From Bacillota bacterium (GTDB taxonomy: Bacteria; Bacillota; SHA-98; UBA4971), in NCBI GenBank assembly GCA_014360195.1, contig JACIXY010000004.1:1-64000 (forward strand): a stretch of 64,000 bases of DNA, given 5' to 3'. Shown piece by piece: positions 1 through 8,322 of this stretch. Positions within the stretch are counted from its first letter, which is position 1. Every line of letters begins with the position of its first letter. The notes beneath the pieces were generated by a model, which made no database searches, was not told where the DNA came from, and saw only the letters and a list, made by a program, of their open reading frames with translations. Position numbers and translations under genes: made by a program.

Positions 1-135
1 CTCGGGGACGGCGCCCCAAGCGGGGCGCCTTGACAAAATCCGGCCCGTCTAGCCAGTGGCCGGATTTTGACACCCCTCGTGCAATCACCGGCAACCCCTC
101 CCAAAAGTCGGGAGCATTTCTGCACCCTCACTTAG
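1..135 (-). repeat. Dispersed ~200-bp inverted-end element, copy 1 (cut by window edge)
   Basis: This is the same sequence family as 17687-17885 and 57910-58113. It ends at 135 in CCCTCACTTAG, which is the element terminus CTAAGTGAGGG read on the minus strand. It contains the GGCGCCCCAAGCGGGGCGCC hairpin arms, the paired AAAATCCGGCC/GGCCGGATTTT arms and the CACCGGCAACC arm. The other end lies outside the window. The TAA in its terminus is the stop codon of the glycosidase gene that follows. Confidence 0.85.
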
Positions 136-1463
136 GAGCGAGGTTCCGCCACCTCGCCGGTTGCTGCGAGGCCGTCCTGCGGCAAGAGGCCAGTCCGTAT
201 AATCTCGGAATAGAGCCTTGCGCTCGGGCGGATCGTCCTCGCCTGGGTCTTGTAGTCCACTGCCACAAGCCCGAACCTTGGCGTAAACCCCTCTTTCCAC
301 TCAAAGTTGTCTATGAGCGACCAGTGGAAGTACCCGCGCACGTCCACCCCGTCGGCGATGGCCCGGGCCACCTCGCGAAGGTGCGAGACGATAAAGCGCT
401 CCCGCTGGCTGTCATCGGTAGTCGCGATCCCGTTCTCGGTGATATACACGGGAAGCCCATACTCCTTCACGCTCATGAGGATGCGGTATATGCCCTCCGG
501 GTACACCTCCCACCCGAGGCTGTTCTTCTCCGCATCCTCCTTCACCGACACGTCCATGAAGAGCATCTGAGGCTTTCGCAAGCAAAACGCGGCCAGGGTG
601 CGCGAGTAGTAGTTGACGCCAATGAAGTCCTGGGTTTTCGCGACCTTCGGGTCGGTCTCCCGCAATACCACAGGAAACGCCATGACCCCGGTGGCCAGGA
701 CGTCCAGGAAGGCCCTGTTGAATATGCGGTCGAGCTTCTCTGCAACCATCCTGTCGAGCCTGCTTGCGGGGTTCTTCGGGTCGAAGACCATCATGTTTTT
801 GGCGATGCCCACCATGGGGCGCCGGCCCCGTGCCCCGAGCACCTCATGGATGGCATGGTATGCACGGCTGTGGGCTTTCGCAAGGTTCTTCGCCGCGCGA
901 AACGCAAGCATGATGGACTTCTTCTCAGGCGGCCACAGGCCGAATAGAAAGCCGTGCGTGGCGTACACCATCGGCTCGTTGATGGTGACCCAGAAGTCCA
1001 CGAGATCTCCCAGCTGCTCGGCCACGTGGCGGGAATACCTCTCGAATAGCCCCACGACCTCCGGACGCAACCAGCCACCCTTCGCCGCGAGCCACCTGGG
1101 GTTCGTGAAGTGGTGTAGGGTCACCATGGTCGCCATGCCGAAAGACTTCAACGTGCCCAGGACGTCGCGGTAATGCTCGATGGCGCCCCGGTCGAAGCGG
1201 CCCTCGGCCGGCTCTATCCTGCTCCACTCCAGCGACAGCCGGTGGGCGTTGTGCCCGAGGTCGCGCGCCATCGCGAAGTCCTGCCGGTACCTGTTGTACT
1301 GGTCACACGCGTCGCCCGACTTATCGCCGTGTGCGACCTTGCCAGGCAACTGCTCCCAGTCCCACCAGTCGTTGTTCACGTTGTTGCCCTCGACCTGGTG
1401 GGACGATGTCGCGGCGCCCCACAGAAACCCCTCGGGGAACAGCCTCCGGACCTCATCGCCCAT
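132..1463 (-). CDS. Family 1 glycoside hydrolase (beta-glucosidase type)
   Basis: Hydrolyses beta-glucosides or beta-galactosides with retention of configuration; probably cytoplasmic because no signal peptide is seen. The 443-residue product has the usual GH1 length and starts at MGDEVRRLFPEGFLWG. The acid/base glutamate is in TINEP (about E163) and the nucleophile in ITENG (about E343). An upstream ATG at 1538 is rejected because the GH1 fold begins at FPEGFLWGAATSS and a GGAGAGG-type site precedes the ATG at 1463. The last ~18 residues (LLPQDGLAATGEVAEPRS) run past the usual GH1 end and stop at a TAA that lies in the terminus of a dispersed repeat. Substrate cannot be told from sequence; no sugar transporter is adjacent. 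Confidence 0.93.
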   Translation of the reverse strand: MGDEVRRLFPEGFLWGAATSSHQVEGNNVNNDWWDWEQLPGKVAHGDKSGDACDQYNRYRQDFAMARDLGHNAHRLSLEWSRIEPAEGRFDRGAIEHYRDVLGTLKSFGMATMVTLHHFTNPRWLAAKGGWLRPEVVGLFERYSRHVAEQLGDLVDFWVTINEPMVYATHGFLFGLWPPEKKSIMLAFRAAKNLAKAHSRAYHAIHEVLGARGRRPMVGIAKNMMVFDPKNPASRLDRMVAEKLDRIFNRAFLDVLATGVMAFPVVLRETDPKVAKTQDFIGVNYYSRTLAAFCLRKPQMLFMDVSVKEDAEKNSLGWEVYPEGIYRILMSVKEYGLPVYITENGIATTDDSQRERFIVSHLREVARAIADGVDVRGYFHWSLIDNFEWKEGFTPRFGLVAVDYKTQARTIRPSARLYSEIIRTGLLPQDGLAATGEVAEPRS

Positions 1464-1847
1464 GTCGCTCCGCCTCTCCCCTCTCCTGTCGTGCGGCAAG
1501 CACCACAGCCTCAAACGCAGGTTCAGAGTCACTTCCACTCTGCTTGTCTACCTGGCACTGCCGGTGTTGCACTTCGACCCCCACTTGCAGGTAAGCACGA
1601 CCACCTGCGGACGGGTCCCATGCCGTGGGCAACCACTTTTGAAAACACCCGATGGTTGCCATTTTCATCCTGCGATGGTGGCGGCCGCAGGCCGGCATGG
1701 GGGACTACTCCGAGAGCCGCCGACTCCGCCCCTTGCGCCAGGACGGACCTGGGAATGGGGCACAGGCACGTCCTCAATCGGGACCCCCCGGCAAAACCCA
1801 GCCCGCGCCGATTCGTAACAACCAGCGTAACTTCCGGGCATCCTCAG

Positions 1848-1895
1848 CCCCAGCCCCGGCCCTAACCTGGCTTTCGGTCGAGGTCGGGGCTGGGG
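1848..1895 (-). terminator. Long GC hairpin between the nucleotidase and glycosidase genes
   Basis: Arms at 1848-1861 and 1882-1895 pair over 14 bp with one G-T type mismatch around a 20-nt loop. It lies just past the stop of the nucleotidase gene read on the minus strand. There is no clear T-run, so termination is possible but not shown. In the rest of 1464-1955 I see no gene. Confidence 0.35.
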
Positions 1896-1955
1896 ACCTG
1901 GACCTGGTCTTCTCTAAATCCGTGCGTCACTTGCGCACAGCCTTACCTGCGCACG

Positions 1956-3497
1956 CTACTTGACGACGATCCTTCCCTCGACCTCCGGCGCGACCTTGCC
2001 GGCGGTCCTCACGTAGCCAGCCATCACGTCGCGCAGGAGTTCGCCGGAGGAGAACACCACCTTCGCGCCTTTCAGCATGTCGTAGCCGTCTCCGCCGGCA
2101 GCCATGAAGTCGTTGGTAGCGACCTTATAGAGCTTGTTCGGATCGAGGGGAGCACCTCCGATCGTCACGGCAGTCACGCGCTCGCCCGCCGCCCTGGACG
2201 GGTCGAACTCGAACTTAAGGCCCGAGACCTGCAGAAACGCGCCAAGCTCCTTGGGGTAAGCGCTCACGGACCGCTCCAATGCGGCCTTGACGTCGGCCCC
2301 ACTGACCTCGAGCACCACGAGCGTGTTGTCGAACGGCAGCGTCGTGAAGATTTCACCGACGGTGATGGGACCCTTGTCTATAGATGCCCGGATGCCGCCA
2401 CCGTTCGTGAGGGCAATGTCAGCTTGCCCAGCCTCGCGCATCATGTCGGCGATGAGGTTGCCGAGGTTGGTCTCGCGCGTGCGCACGTTCGCGCGCTCGC
2501 CGTCGAGCGTCACCAGGGACTCGCCCACGACCACCGAGAGCTTTTCCTCGAGTTGCTTCTTATAGGTGGCGACGATGCCTCCCACCCTGGCGTTGTCGGG
2601 TACGTCCGCAGCCACGGGCACAAGCTCGCCGGAGAATGCGGTGACTTTGCCATCCTCAACGGTGATGTCGAGCCTTCCGAGGTCCTTCGCGTACTCGCCA
2701 GCCGAGACTATAATGGTGTTGCCAACCTTTTCGGGCTTCTCAAGCCTCGTGTGGCTATGCCCGCCCACGATAACGTCGATGCCCGGCACTGCGGCGGCGA
2801 GCCTCTTGTCGTCTTCATATCCGATGTGCGTGAGAGCGATCACGAGGTCGACCTTCTCCTGCTCACGCAGGAACGGCACCATCCAACTTGCCACCCTGAT
2901 GGGGTCCACAAACTCAAGGCCCACGACGTTCTTCGGATGGGTGGACGTGTAGGTGTCGAGCGGGGACAGACCGAAGATGCCAACGCGGACCCCGTCGCAA
3001 GTCAGGATGAGGACCCCGGGAAGAAGCGCCCGTCCATCGTTTACCCTGATAGTGTTAGCCGACAGGAACGGGAAGTCAGCTTCCTCCGCGTTCTCAAGCA
3101 GCACCGGCTGGCCGTAGTTGAACTCGTGGTTGCCCACGGCCATTGCCTCGATGCCGACAGCCTCCATGACTTCGACCATGGACTTGCCGTTGAAGAGGTT
3201 CACGATGTTCGTGCCGTGAATGGAGTCCCCGGCGTTGAGGATGAGGACGTTCTTGCCCTCCTTTGCGACGATGTCATCCACGAGAGTTGCCAGCCTGATC
3301 ATGCCGCCGACGGGCTCGTTCGCGCCGGACGGCTTGAAGGCTTCAAGCCTCCCGTGGACGTCGTTGGTGTACAGGATGACGATGCGGCCGCTCGCGGAAG
3401 GCGCAGCCATCGCGGGCAGAAAACACATCGCCCAAAGGGCGAGCACGAGTATCCCGATGCCCAGAATCCTCCTGGAACGCACTGAGAGCGAAGACAT
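1956..3497 (-). CDS. Secreted 5'-nucleotidase / metallophosphoesterase (UshA type)
   Basis: Releases phosphate from extracellular nucleotides (nucleosides may then be taken up). The 513-residue protein starts at MSSLSVRSRR behind AGGAGGGG and has a signal peptide ending near AMAAPSA. The metallophosphoesterase domain carries NDVHGR, NAGDSIHG, GNHEFNYG and GGHSHTR, the usual two-metal ligand motifs. The C-terminal 5'-nucleotidase domain shows TNGGGIRASI and the substrate-stacking TNDFMAAGGDGYDM region. No lipobox, sortase signal or S-layer domain is visible, so it is probably released or held loosely. It stands alone, with the tRNA gene upstream. Confidence 0.93.
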   Translation of the reverse strand: MSSLSVRSRRILGIGILVLALWAMCFLPAMAAPSASGRIVILYTNDVHGRLEAFKPSGANEPVGGMIRLATLVDDIVAKEGKNVLILNAGDSIHGTNIVNLFNGKSMVEVMEAVGIEAMAVGNHEFNYGQPVLLENAEEADFPFLSANTIRVNDGRALLPGVLILTCDGVRVGIFGLSPLDTYTSTHPKNVVGLEFVDPIRVASWMVPFLREQEKVDLVIALTHIGYEDDKRLAAAVPGIDVIVGGHSHTRLEKPEKVGNTIIVSAGEYAKDLGRLDITVEDGKVTAFSGELVPVAADVPDNARVGGIVATYKKQLEEKLSVVVGESLVTLDGERANVRTRETNLGNLIADMMREAGQADIALTNGGGIRASIDKGPITVGEIFTTLPFDNTLVVLEVSGADVKAALERSVSAYPKELGAFLQVSGLKFEFDPSRAAGERVTAVTIGGAPLDPNKLYKVATNDFMAAGGDGYDMLKGAKVVFSSGELLRDVMAGYVRTAGKVAPEVEGRIVVK

Positions 3498-3683
3498 CAG
3501 CACCCCTCCTGTGCAAGTATTAGGAAACACCCCCGATAGTTAATTCTGCGCCCCAGTGGTTTCCCCTGCCGGTCGGCTCAGCGAACTTTCCGTCTGGTGA
3601 CTAACCACAAAAAGAAGGAATATAAGGATAAAGCTTACCCGGGGATGCGTGGGATGAGTGGCGAAAGGAGTGCCGAGGGAAGA

Positions 3684-3761
<78 letters not shown>

Positions 3762-3797
3762 AATTCAACACACGCGTGATACCCTTTTCAAGTCCAC

Positions 3798-3826
3798 ATT
3801 CTACAGCAAACACCGCCGAAAGTCAA
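3798..3826 (-). promoter_or_regulatory. Sigma-A type promoter for tRNA-Pro
   Basis: On the minus strand, TTGACT (3826-3821) is followed by 17 bp and TAGAAT (3803-3798). Transcription would begin near 3790, about 30 nt before the mature tRNA 5' end. Confidence 0.75.
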
Positions 3827-3916
3827 AGGCAAGCCGGGCCTCCTGGGCCTCCCGACCTCCGGGTCTCGCGGCGAACGTCTCGCCATCGGGCCTCACCATG
3901 GCAGCCGGGCCGGGCC

Positions 3917-4582
3917 TCAGCCCCTGTCTCCGGACTTCTGCCGGGCTATCTCCCCGGCGTCCAGGCCGAGCAGGTCTCGGATAACCGGGATGGCCGCCCT
4001 CAGGGCTCTCGCTCTGTGGCTGATAGCGTTCTTCACCCCGGCGCCAAGCTCCGCGAAAGTCTCGTCGTAGCCATCGGGGACGAACACGGGGTCGTACCCG
4101 AATCCACCAGAGCCCCGGGGTGCGAAGATTATGCGGCCTTCGCACCTGCCCTCGGCGGTTTGCACCCGACCCCCGGGGGCCGCCACGGCTACAGCGCACC
4201 GGAAGCGCGCGGTCCGCTCCGGATCCGGCACGCCTGCAAGGAGCGAGAGCAGCTTCTCGTAGTTGGCCCTGTCGCGCGAGGCCCCGCGCGGGAGCGCCTC
4301 CCCCGCGAACCTCGCCGACCGCACCCCCGGGGCGCCTCCAAGGGCGTCGACTTCAAGCCCGGAGTCGTCGGCGAGCGCCACCTCGCCCGTGGCCTTTGCC
4401 ACGGCGAGAGCCTTCTTCGTCGCGTTCTCCTCGAACGTTTCCCCGTCCTCCTCGACGTCACCAAGCCAGGGGAAATCCGCGCACGAAAGCACCTCCAGGG
4501 CGCCGAGCCCGTTTGCCCGCAGGATGTCGCGCATCTCCGCGACCTTGCCGGGGTTCTTCGTGGCAAGCACAAGCCGGGGCAT
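3917..4582 (-). CDS. rdgB: XTP/dITP pyrophosphatase (RdgB/HAM1 family)
   Basis: House-cleaning enzyme that hydrolyses XTP, dITP and ITP to monophosphates so that deaminated purines stay out of nucleic acids. The 221-residue product starts at [17 protein letters not shown]. Family motifs are ATKNx[29 protein letters not shown] and SHRARAL. The ATG at 4582 follows the stop codon of the RNase PH gene by one base (TGACATG), so the two are almost certainly translationally coupled; rph-rdgB pairing is common in bacteria. The upstream in-frame ATG at 4606 would lie inside rph and is not preferred. Confidence 0.96.
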   Translation of the reverse strand: MPRLVLATKNPGKVAEMRDILRANGLGALEVLSCADFPWLGDVEEDGETFEENATKKALAVAKATGEVALADDSGLEVDALGGAPGVRSARFAGEALPRGASRDRANYEKLLSLLAGVPDPERTARFRCAVAVAAPGGRVQTAEGRCEGRIIFAPRGSGGFGYDPVFVPDGYDETFAELGAGVKNAISHRARALRAAIPVIRDLLGLDAGEIARQKSGDRG

Positions 4583-4583
4583 G

Positions 4584-5390
4584 TCAGCGGCCCACCCTTG
4601 CCGCAAGGTCGCCGAGGACCTCTCGCTGGATGGCGATGAGCCTGTCGATGCCGCCCCTGGCGAGCCTCAGCATCCTGTCCAGGTCCGCCCTGGAGAACGG
4701 GCTGCCCTCGGCGGTCCCCTGGATCTCCACCAACTTGCCGCCCCCCGTCATCACGACGTTCATGTCGACGCTCGCACGGGAGTCCTCCTCGAAGGAAAGG
4801 TCCATCACAAGCTCGCCGTCGACGATGCCGACGCTTGTGGCAGCGATGAAGTCCCTCACGGGGAGGGGGCCGGGCAGCGGTTCGGCGGTGCCGGCCTCGC
4901 CGTAGGCGGCGTTGCCGCCGGACGACAGACGCGAAAGCGCCTCCACGAGAGCAACGAAGGAACCGGTGATGGCGGCGGTACGCGTGCCGCCGTCCGCCTG
5001 GATCACGTCGCAGTCGATCCACACGGTGCGCTCGCCGATGGCCTCGAGATCCACGACGGCCCGCAGCGCCCGCCCTATCAGCCTCTGGATCTCGTACGTC
5101 CTGCCCGACTTGCCCTTCGTCGCCTCCCGCGGGTTCCGCTCGCTGGTGGCCCTGGGCAGCATCCCGTATTCGGCAGTGACCCAGCCCTTGCCCTGCCCTT
5201 TCAGGAATTGCGGCACCCGATCCTCAAGAGTGGCCGTGCACACGACCCGCGTGTCGCCGACCTCTATGAGCACCGAGCCTTCAGCATACTTCATGTATCC
5301 CCTCGTGATCTTGACCGGACGGATCTCATCGTTGGCTCTGCCGTCTTGCCTCGGCACGTCGCGACCGCCTCCTTCAACCTTCCTTCTCAT
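4584..5390 (-). CDS. rph: Ribonuclease PH
   Basis: Phosphorolytic 3'-5' exoribonuclease that trims tRNA 3' ends. The 268-residue product shows [31 protein letters not shown], the [14 protein letters not shown]-type segment (here [14 protein letters not shown]) and [18 protein letters not shown]. Length is slightly above the usual ~240-260 because of a charged N-terminal extension; a GGAAGG site precedes the ATG. It is the first gene of the rph-rdgB pair. The 5' region (5391-5589) is filled by short degenerate repeats rather than an obvious promoter. Confidence 0.96.
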   Translation of the reverse strand: MRRKVEGGGRDVPRQDGRANDEIRPVKITRGYMKYAEGSVLIEVGDTRVVCTATLEDRVPQFLKGQGKGWVTAEYGMLPRATSERNPREATKGKSGRTYEIQRLIGRALRAVVDLEAIGERTVWIDCDVIQADGGTRTAAITGSFVALVEALSRLSSGGNAAYGEAGTAEPLPGPLPVRDFIAATSVGIVDGELVMDLSFEEDSRASVDMNVVMTGGGKLVEIQGTAEGSPFSRADLDRMLRLARGGIDRLIAIQREVLGDLAARVGR

Positions 5391-5447
5391 TCACCCTTCC
5401 TTCGCCCTGCCCCGTGCGTCCTGGCCCTGCCCCAGCCGATTGCCATC

Positions 5448-5545
5448 TAGCACCAGGCACCTACCACCTGGCGCCTGCCCCTGGTACCAGGCACTTGCCA
5501 CCTGCCCCCCGGCACTGGCACCTGGCACCTGGCACTTGCCGCCAC
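5448..5545. repeat. Degenerate short tandem repeats, CACCTGGC-like
   Basis: About 100 bp made mostly of variants of CACCTGGCA and GGTACCAGGC between rph and murI, for example GGCACCTGGCACCTGGCAC near 5518-5538. No coding frame is credible here. The function is unknown; replication slippage is the simplest origin. Confidence 0.7.
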
Positions 5546-5589
5546 CCGGTAGCGTGCTACCAGCGTGTCACATCCGCCGCGGCGGCGCC

Positions 5590-6432
5590 CTAAAGGCGTT
5601 GCTCCCGATAGCGGTAGCCGGGTGAAGCCAGGCTCTCCTGCAGGTCGACCCTGGCTACCCGCGGCAATCGGCTCCCCAGTAGTTTCTCCGCCACGCTCGC
5701 AAATCCTGCAGGGTCGCCGCTCACCGTGAACTCGTCAGGTCCAGTCCTGGCGGAGCTTGCAAGGTCGAGGTCATGAAGAAGCGCCGAAGCAACTTCCACA
5801 GTCTCTCCAGCAGGGTCTACGATGGCGACGTCTGGGCCTACGACCCGCCTGATCTCGTCCTCAAGGAACGGGTAGTGAGTGCAGCCGAGCACGAGCGTAT
5901 CGATGTCCCGCTCCAGGAGGGGGGCAAGGTAGTCCCGAAGAGCGTCCATAGCTTCGGGCGAGTGAGCTCGGCCGTCTTCGATAAACGGCACCAGGAGCGG
6001 GCACCCTTTGGAGAGCACTTCCGCCCCGGGCATCAGCTCTTTTATCGCCCGCTCGTAGGCGCCGCTGCGCGCCGTCCCTTCGGTCGCGATGACGCCGATC
6101 CTGCCGGTGCGCGTCGCTCTCGCCGCAGCGCGGGCGCCGGGCCGCAACATCCCCACGAGCGGCAGGTGGAACTCACGCTCGACCGTGTCCAGAGCGAGGG
6201 CGGAGGTCGTGTTACATGCAACGATGACGAACTTGGCCCCGCGCCTCTGAAGGTAAGAGATGATCTGCCTCGCAAAGCCCTCGATCTCGAAGGCAGGCCT
6301 TCCGCCATAGGGTACCCTCGCAGTGTCGCCGAAGTACAGGACACGCTCGTTCGGGAGTCGGCGCCATACCTCGCGCACCACGGTGAGCCCTCCCACGCCG
6401 GAATCAAATATCCCTATCGGCCTCCCGTCCAC
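5590..6432 (-). CDS. murI: Glutamate racemase
   Basis: Makes D-glutamate for peptidoglycan. The 280-residue product begins PIGIFDSGVGGLTV (first catalytic-region motif). It has VACNTTSALALDTV with the first catalytic cysteine, LVLGCTHYPFLEDEI with the second, and a YFGDTARVPYG substrate segment. I choose the GTG at 6432 (GGGAGGC eight bases upstream). The ATG at 6483 is rejected because it lies inside the spacer of the promoter at 6466-6495, upstream of the predicted transcript start. It is a single gene with its own promoter. Confidence 0.95.
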   Translation of the reverse strand: MDGRPIGIFDSGVGGLTVVREVWRRLPNERVLYFGDTARVPYGGRPAFEIEGFARQIISYLQRRGAKFVIVACNTTSALALDTVEREFHLPLVGMLRPGARAAARATRTGRIGVIATEGTARSGAYERAIKELMPGAEVLSKGCPLLVPFIEDGRAHSPEAMDALRDYLAPLLERDIDTLVLGCTHYPFLEDEIRRVVGPDVAIVDPAGETVEVASALLHDLDLASSARTGPDEFTVSGDPAGFASVAEKLLGSRLPRVARVDLQESLASPGYRYREQRL

Positions 6433-6465
6433 CGGAGTCGCCTCCCGCACAATGTTGCGATGCTT

Positions 6466-6495
6466 ATTATATGCATGCCGCAACCATCATCGCAA
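6466..6495 (-). promoter_or_regulatory. Sigma-A type promoter for murI
   Basis: Minus strand TTGCGA (6495-6490), 18-bp spacer, perfect TATAAT (6471-6466). The start would be near 6459, giving a leader of about 27 nt to the GTG at 6432. Confidence 0.7.
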
Positions 6496-6741
6496 CACCG
6501 GCGCGCACCATGTTGGTGAGGCGTTGCTGTTCTGGCATGCGTCTGGCATGCGGGGCAGCAGCGGGACGGTAGAGGCTCGGGGTGGCAGGAAATCGACCAG
6601 GATGGCGGCGCACGGTGGCAATTTGGCGTCCATCTTCCCGCCCAGCCTGGCAGGTTGCGTGGGTAGTCGAAGCTAAGGACTCTCGCCGCGTCAGCTCGGA
6701 AACAGGGCGGCCATGATGCGGTCGACATCCCGGGATGGGTG

Positions 6742-6867
6742 CTACGTGAGAGTGCAGAGATGCTCCCAACTCTTGGGGAGAGTTGCCGGTGACTCAAAGA
6801 GACAGTTCAACACCGGCAACCCACCACATGGTGGCAAACGGGGAGGAACTGACGAACCCTCACTCAG
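6742..6867 (+). repeat. Dispersed inverted-end element, internally deleted copy
   Basis: The left end (GTGAGAGTGCAGAGATGCTCCC, here degenerate) runs through a CTCCCAACTCTTGGGGAG hairpin and GTTGCCGGTG. The middle of the element is missing, and it then resumes with CACCGGCAACC and ends in CCCTCACTCAG. At 126 bp it is shorter than the ~200-bp full copies. It shares the GACTCAAAGAGA segment with the copy at 59779-59862, suggesting a subfamily. It fills most of the gap between the XRE gene and murI; nothing else is seen in 6496-6741. Confidence 0.75.
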
Positions 6868-6884
6868 GGATTGCTTTGTGCCGG

Positions 6885-7298
6885 TCACTTTGACGACTTG
6901 TCCGGGGCGTCTGACGGGGGCTCCGCCTTGGTATCTCTCCGCCGGTTCTCGACCCGGTAGCCAGACGAAAGCACGGTCTCGGCTATCCTGGTGATGAGCT
7001 GGACCTGCTCGGGCGATGCCCCGGCGACGAGGGCCAGGAGGTCTTCGACAGGGGATTCGTCGTCCCCGACAGACTTCACCAGAAGCGCCGGGTCGACCTG
7101 TAGGGCTCTTGCGATTGCGTCGAGGGTCTTGATAGACGGGGTCCTCTGGCCCCGTTCGAGCTGTCCGATGTAGCTGACGTGCAGACCGGTGAGTTCTCCG
7201 AGCTCCTCCTGCGTGATCCGTCTCATGCGGCGAAGTCTCCTGATGCGACTGCCGGTATGCTCGAAACCCCCGTCCAACCTGCTCACCTCACACATCAT
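6885..7298 (-). CDS. Small XRE-family transcriptional regulator
   Basis: A DNA-binding protein with one Cro/C1-type HTH. The core reads GSRIRRLRRMRRITQEELGELTG followed by SYIGQLERGQRTPSIKTLDAIARAL, the classical helix-turn-helix and following helices. The C-terminal ~70 residues (VEDLLALVAGASPEQVQLITRIAETVL) look like a SinR-style oligomerisation tail, then a charged end. The start is uncertain: I use the ATG at 7298, but GTG/TTG codons a few residues in are possible. Two similar palindromes at 7343-7379 lie upstream and may be its own operator. Target genes cannot be inferred. Confidence 0.85.
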   Translation of the reverse strand: MMCEVSRLDGGFEHTGSRIRRLRRMRRITQEELGELTGLHVSYIGQLERGQRTPSIKTLDAIARALQVDPALLVKSVGDDESPVEDLLALVAGASPEQVQLITRIAETVLSSGYRVENRRRDTKAEPPSDAPDKSSK

Positions 7299-7342
7299 AT
7301 TACCGGCACGTCCAGGGGAAGTGAAGAAGCACACAGCGTAGA

Positions 7343-7379
7343 GTGCATATGCACATGTATGCAGAGTGCGCGTATGCAC
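7343..7379. promoter_or_regulatory. Twin palindromic operator candidates upstream of the XRE gene
   Basis: A perfect 12-bp palindrome GTGCATATGCAC (7343-7354) and a related GTGCGCGTATGCAC (7366-7379), each preceded by GA, lie 23 bp apart (start to start). The position 45-80 bp upstream of the regulator start fits autoregulation. No convincing -35/-10 pair was found beside them. Confidence 0.45.
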
Positions 7380-7551
7380 CTGGCGATCGGTTGCAGTAAG
7401 GGATGCAGAGGGGTTTCACGCCGGTCAACGCCACGAGTCCCTCCATCCCGATGTCAGCCGTCGTCCGTGTGTCATCCGTCGGAGCGGGTGCGCGGACCCA
7501 CATCAGGGCTCCCTGCCGACTGGATGTCACTTGGCGTCTGACAGGGTACCA

Positions 7552-7953
7552 TCAGGACTCCGTCGAGGGCCTGGCTTCCTTGAGTTCGTCATCCTCTAGC
7601 TGCTTGTTCTCGGGCTTGTCGGGCTCATCTGGCTCGTCAGGCTTTGGGCCCTCCGCGACCATGATTAACCTTCCGGGGTAGATTTCGTCCGGGTGCCGGA
7701 GCCCGTTTTGGGCGACGAGAGCTTCGATGGCAACCTTGTATCGCTGAGCGATGTCCCACAAGGTCTCGGCGTTCTGCACCACGCAAAACGTCTTGCCAAC
7801 CGTGTCGGGCGTCTCGATGGTGAGCTCAAGCCCTGGATAAATGTGATCCGGGTGGGCAAGGTTGTTAAGCCTCACCGTCGTCTCGAAGGTGCCGCCAAAT
7901 CGCTGGCAGATGTCCCACAGGGTGTCTCCCCGTCGAACTGTGTAGACTATCAT
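7552..7953 (-). CDS. Two-LysM-domain protein
   Basis: Binds N-acetylglucosamine-containing glycans through two LysM repeats: YTVRRGDTLWDICQRFG with IYPGLELTI (residues ~3-47), and CVVQNAETLWDIAQRYK with IYPGRLIMV (~57-101). A short acidic proline-rich tail rich in PDEPDEPDKPE follows. No signal peptide or catalytic domain is seen, so it may be intracellular, spore-associated, or exported by another route. The start at ATG 7953 (MIVYTVRRGD) has AGGAGGT ten bases upstream; the GTG four codons earlier lacks spacing for a ribosome site. 133 residues. Confidence 0.85.
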   Translation of the reverse strand: MIVYTVRRGDTLWDICQRFGGTFETTVRLNNLAHPDHIYPGLELTIETPDTVGKTFCVVQNAETLWDIAQRYKVAIEALVAQNGLRHPDEIYPGRLIMVAEGPKPDEPDEPDKPENKQLEDDELKEARPSTES

Positions 7954-8322
7954 CGCCTCGCACACCTCCTGGCAGTTTTCGGTGTCTGTACGTGTTCGCT
8001 ACATCATATTGTGCCGACCTACTCGATATTCCGGCATCGGGGCCGTGGCTGCGCGTCGCACCGAGGCGACGTCGCGGAGGGCAACCAGGCGGGTCCTGGC
8101 GAAGCAGGGCGCGGTTTGCCACGACCCGACGTGGCCTGGCGCGGCTTGCGCCCGGCGCAGTGCACTGCGACAGCACGCGGGTTGAAGGCAGCGTGCCGAC
8201 GGACCGCAGCGTACGCACAGAGATTTGCACGTCCAGAGCAGGCATCCACATAGCAGAAGAGGAAATTGTTGAACGAAGTCGAAAGAGAACCTGGTAGCAG
8301 TCGAACGGTTGGAGGTAGAGAG
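7954..8322. other. Intergenic region upstream of the amidase
   Basis: About 370 bp between divergent genes. I see no gene, clear promoter or riboswitch. An in-frame TTG at 8266 could extend the amidase N-terminus but is less likely than the TTG at 8323. Confidence 0.5.

Noticed and set aside
1555-1690. Tenth copy of the dispersed element between the GH1 and nucleotidase genes
   Set aside because: Only a 15-bp match (TGCCGGTGTTGCACT) and a weak GGTTGCC are found; neither end nor the central hairpin is present.
2424-3485. Long open frame (353 codons) opposite the nucleotidase gene
   Set aside because: It is antisense to a gene with clear family motifs; high GC content produces such shadow frames.
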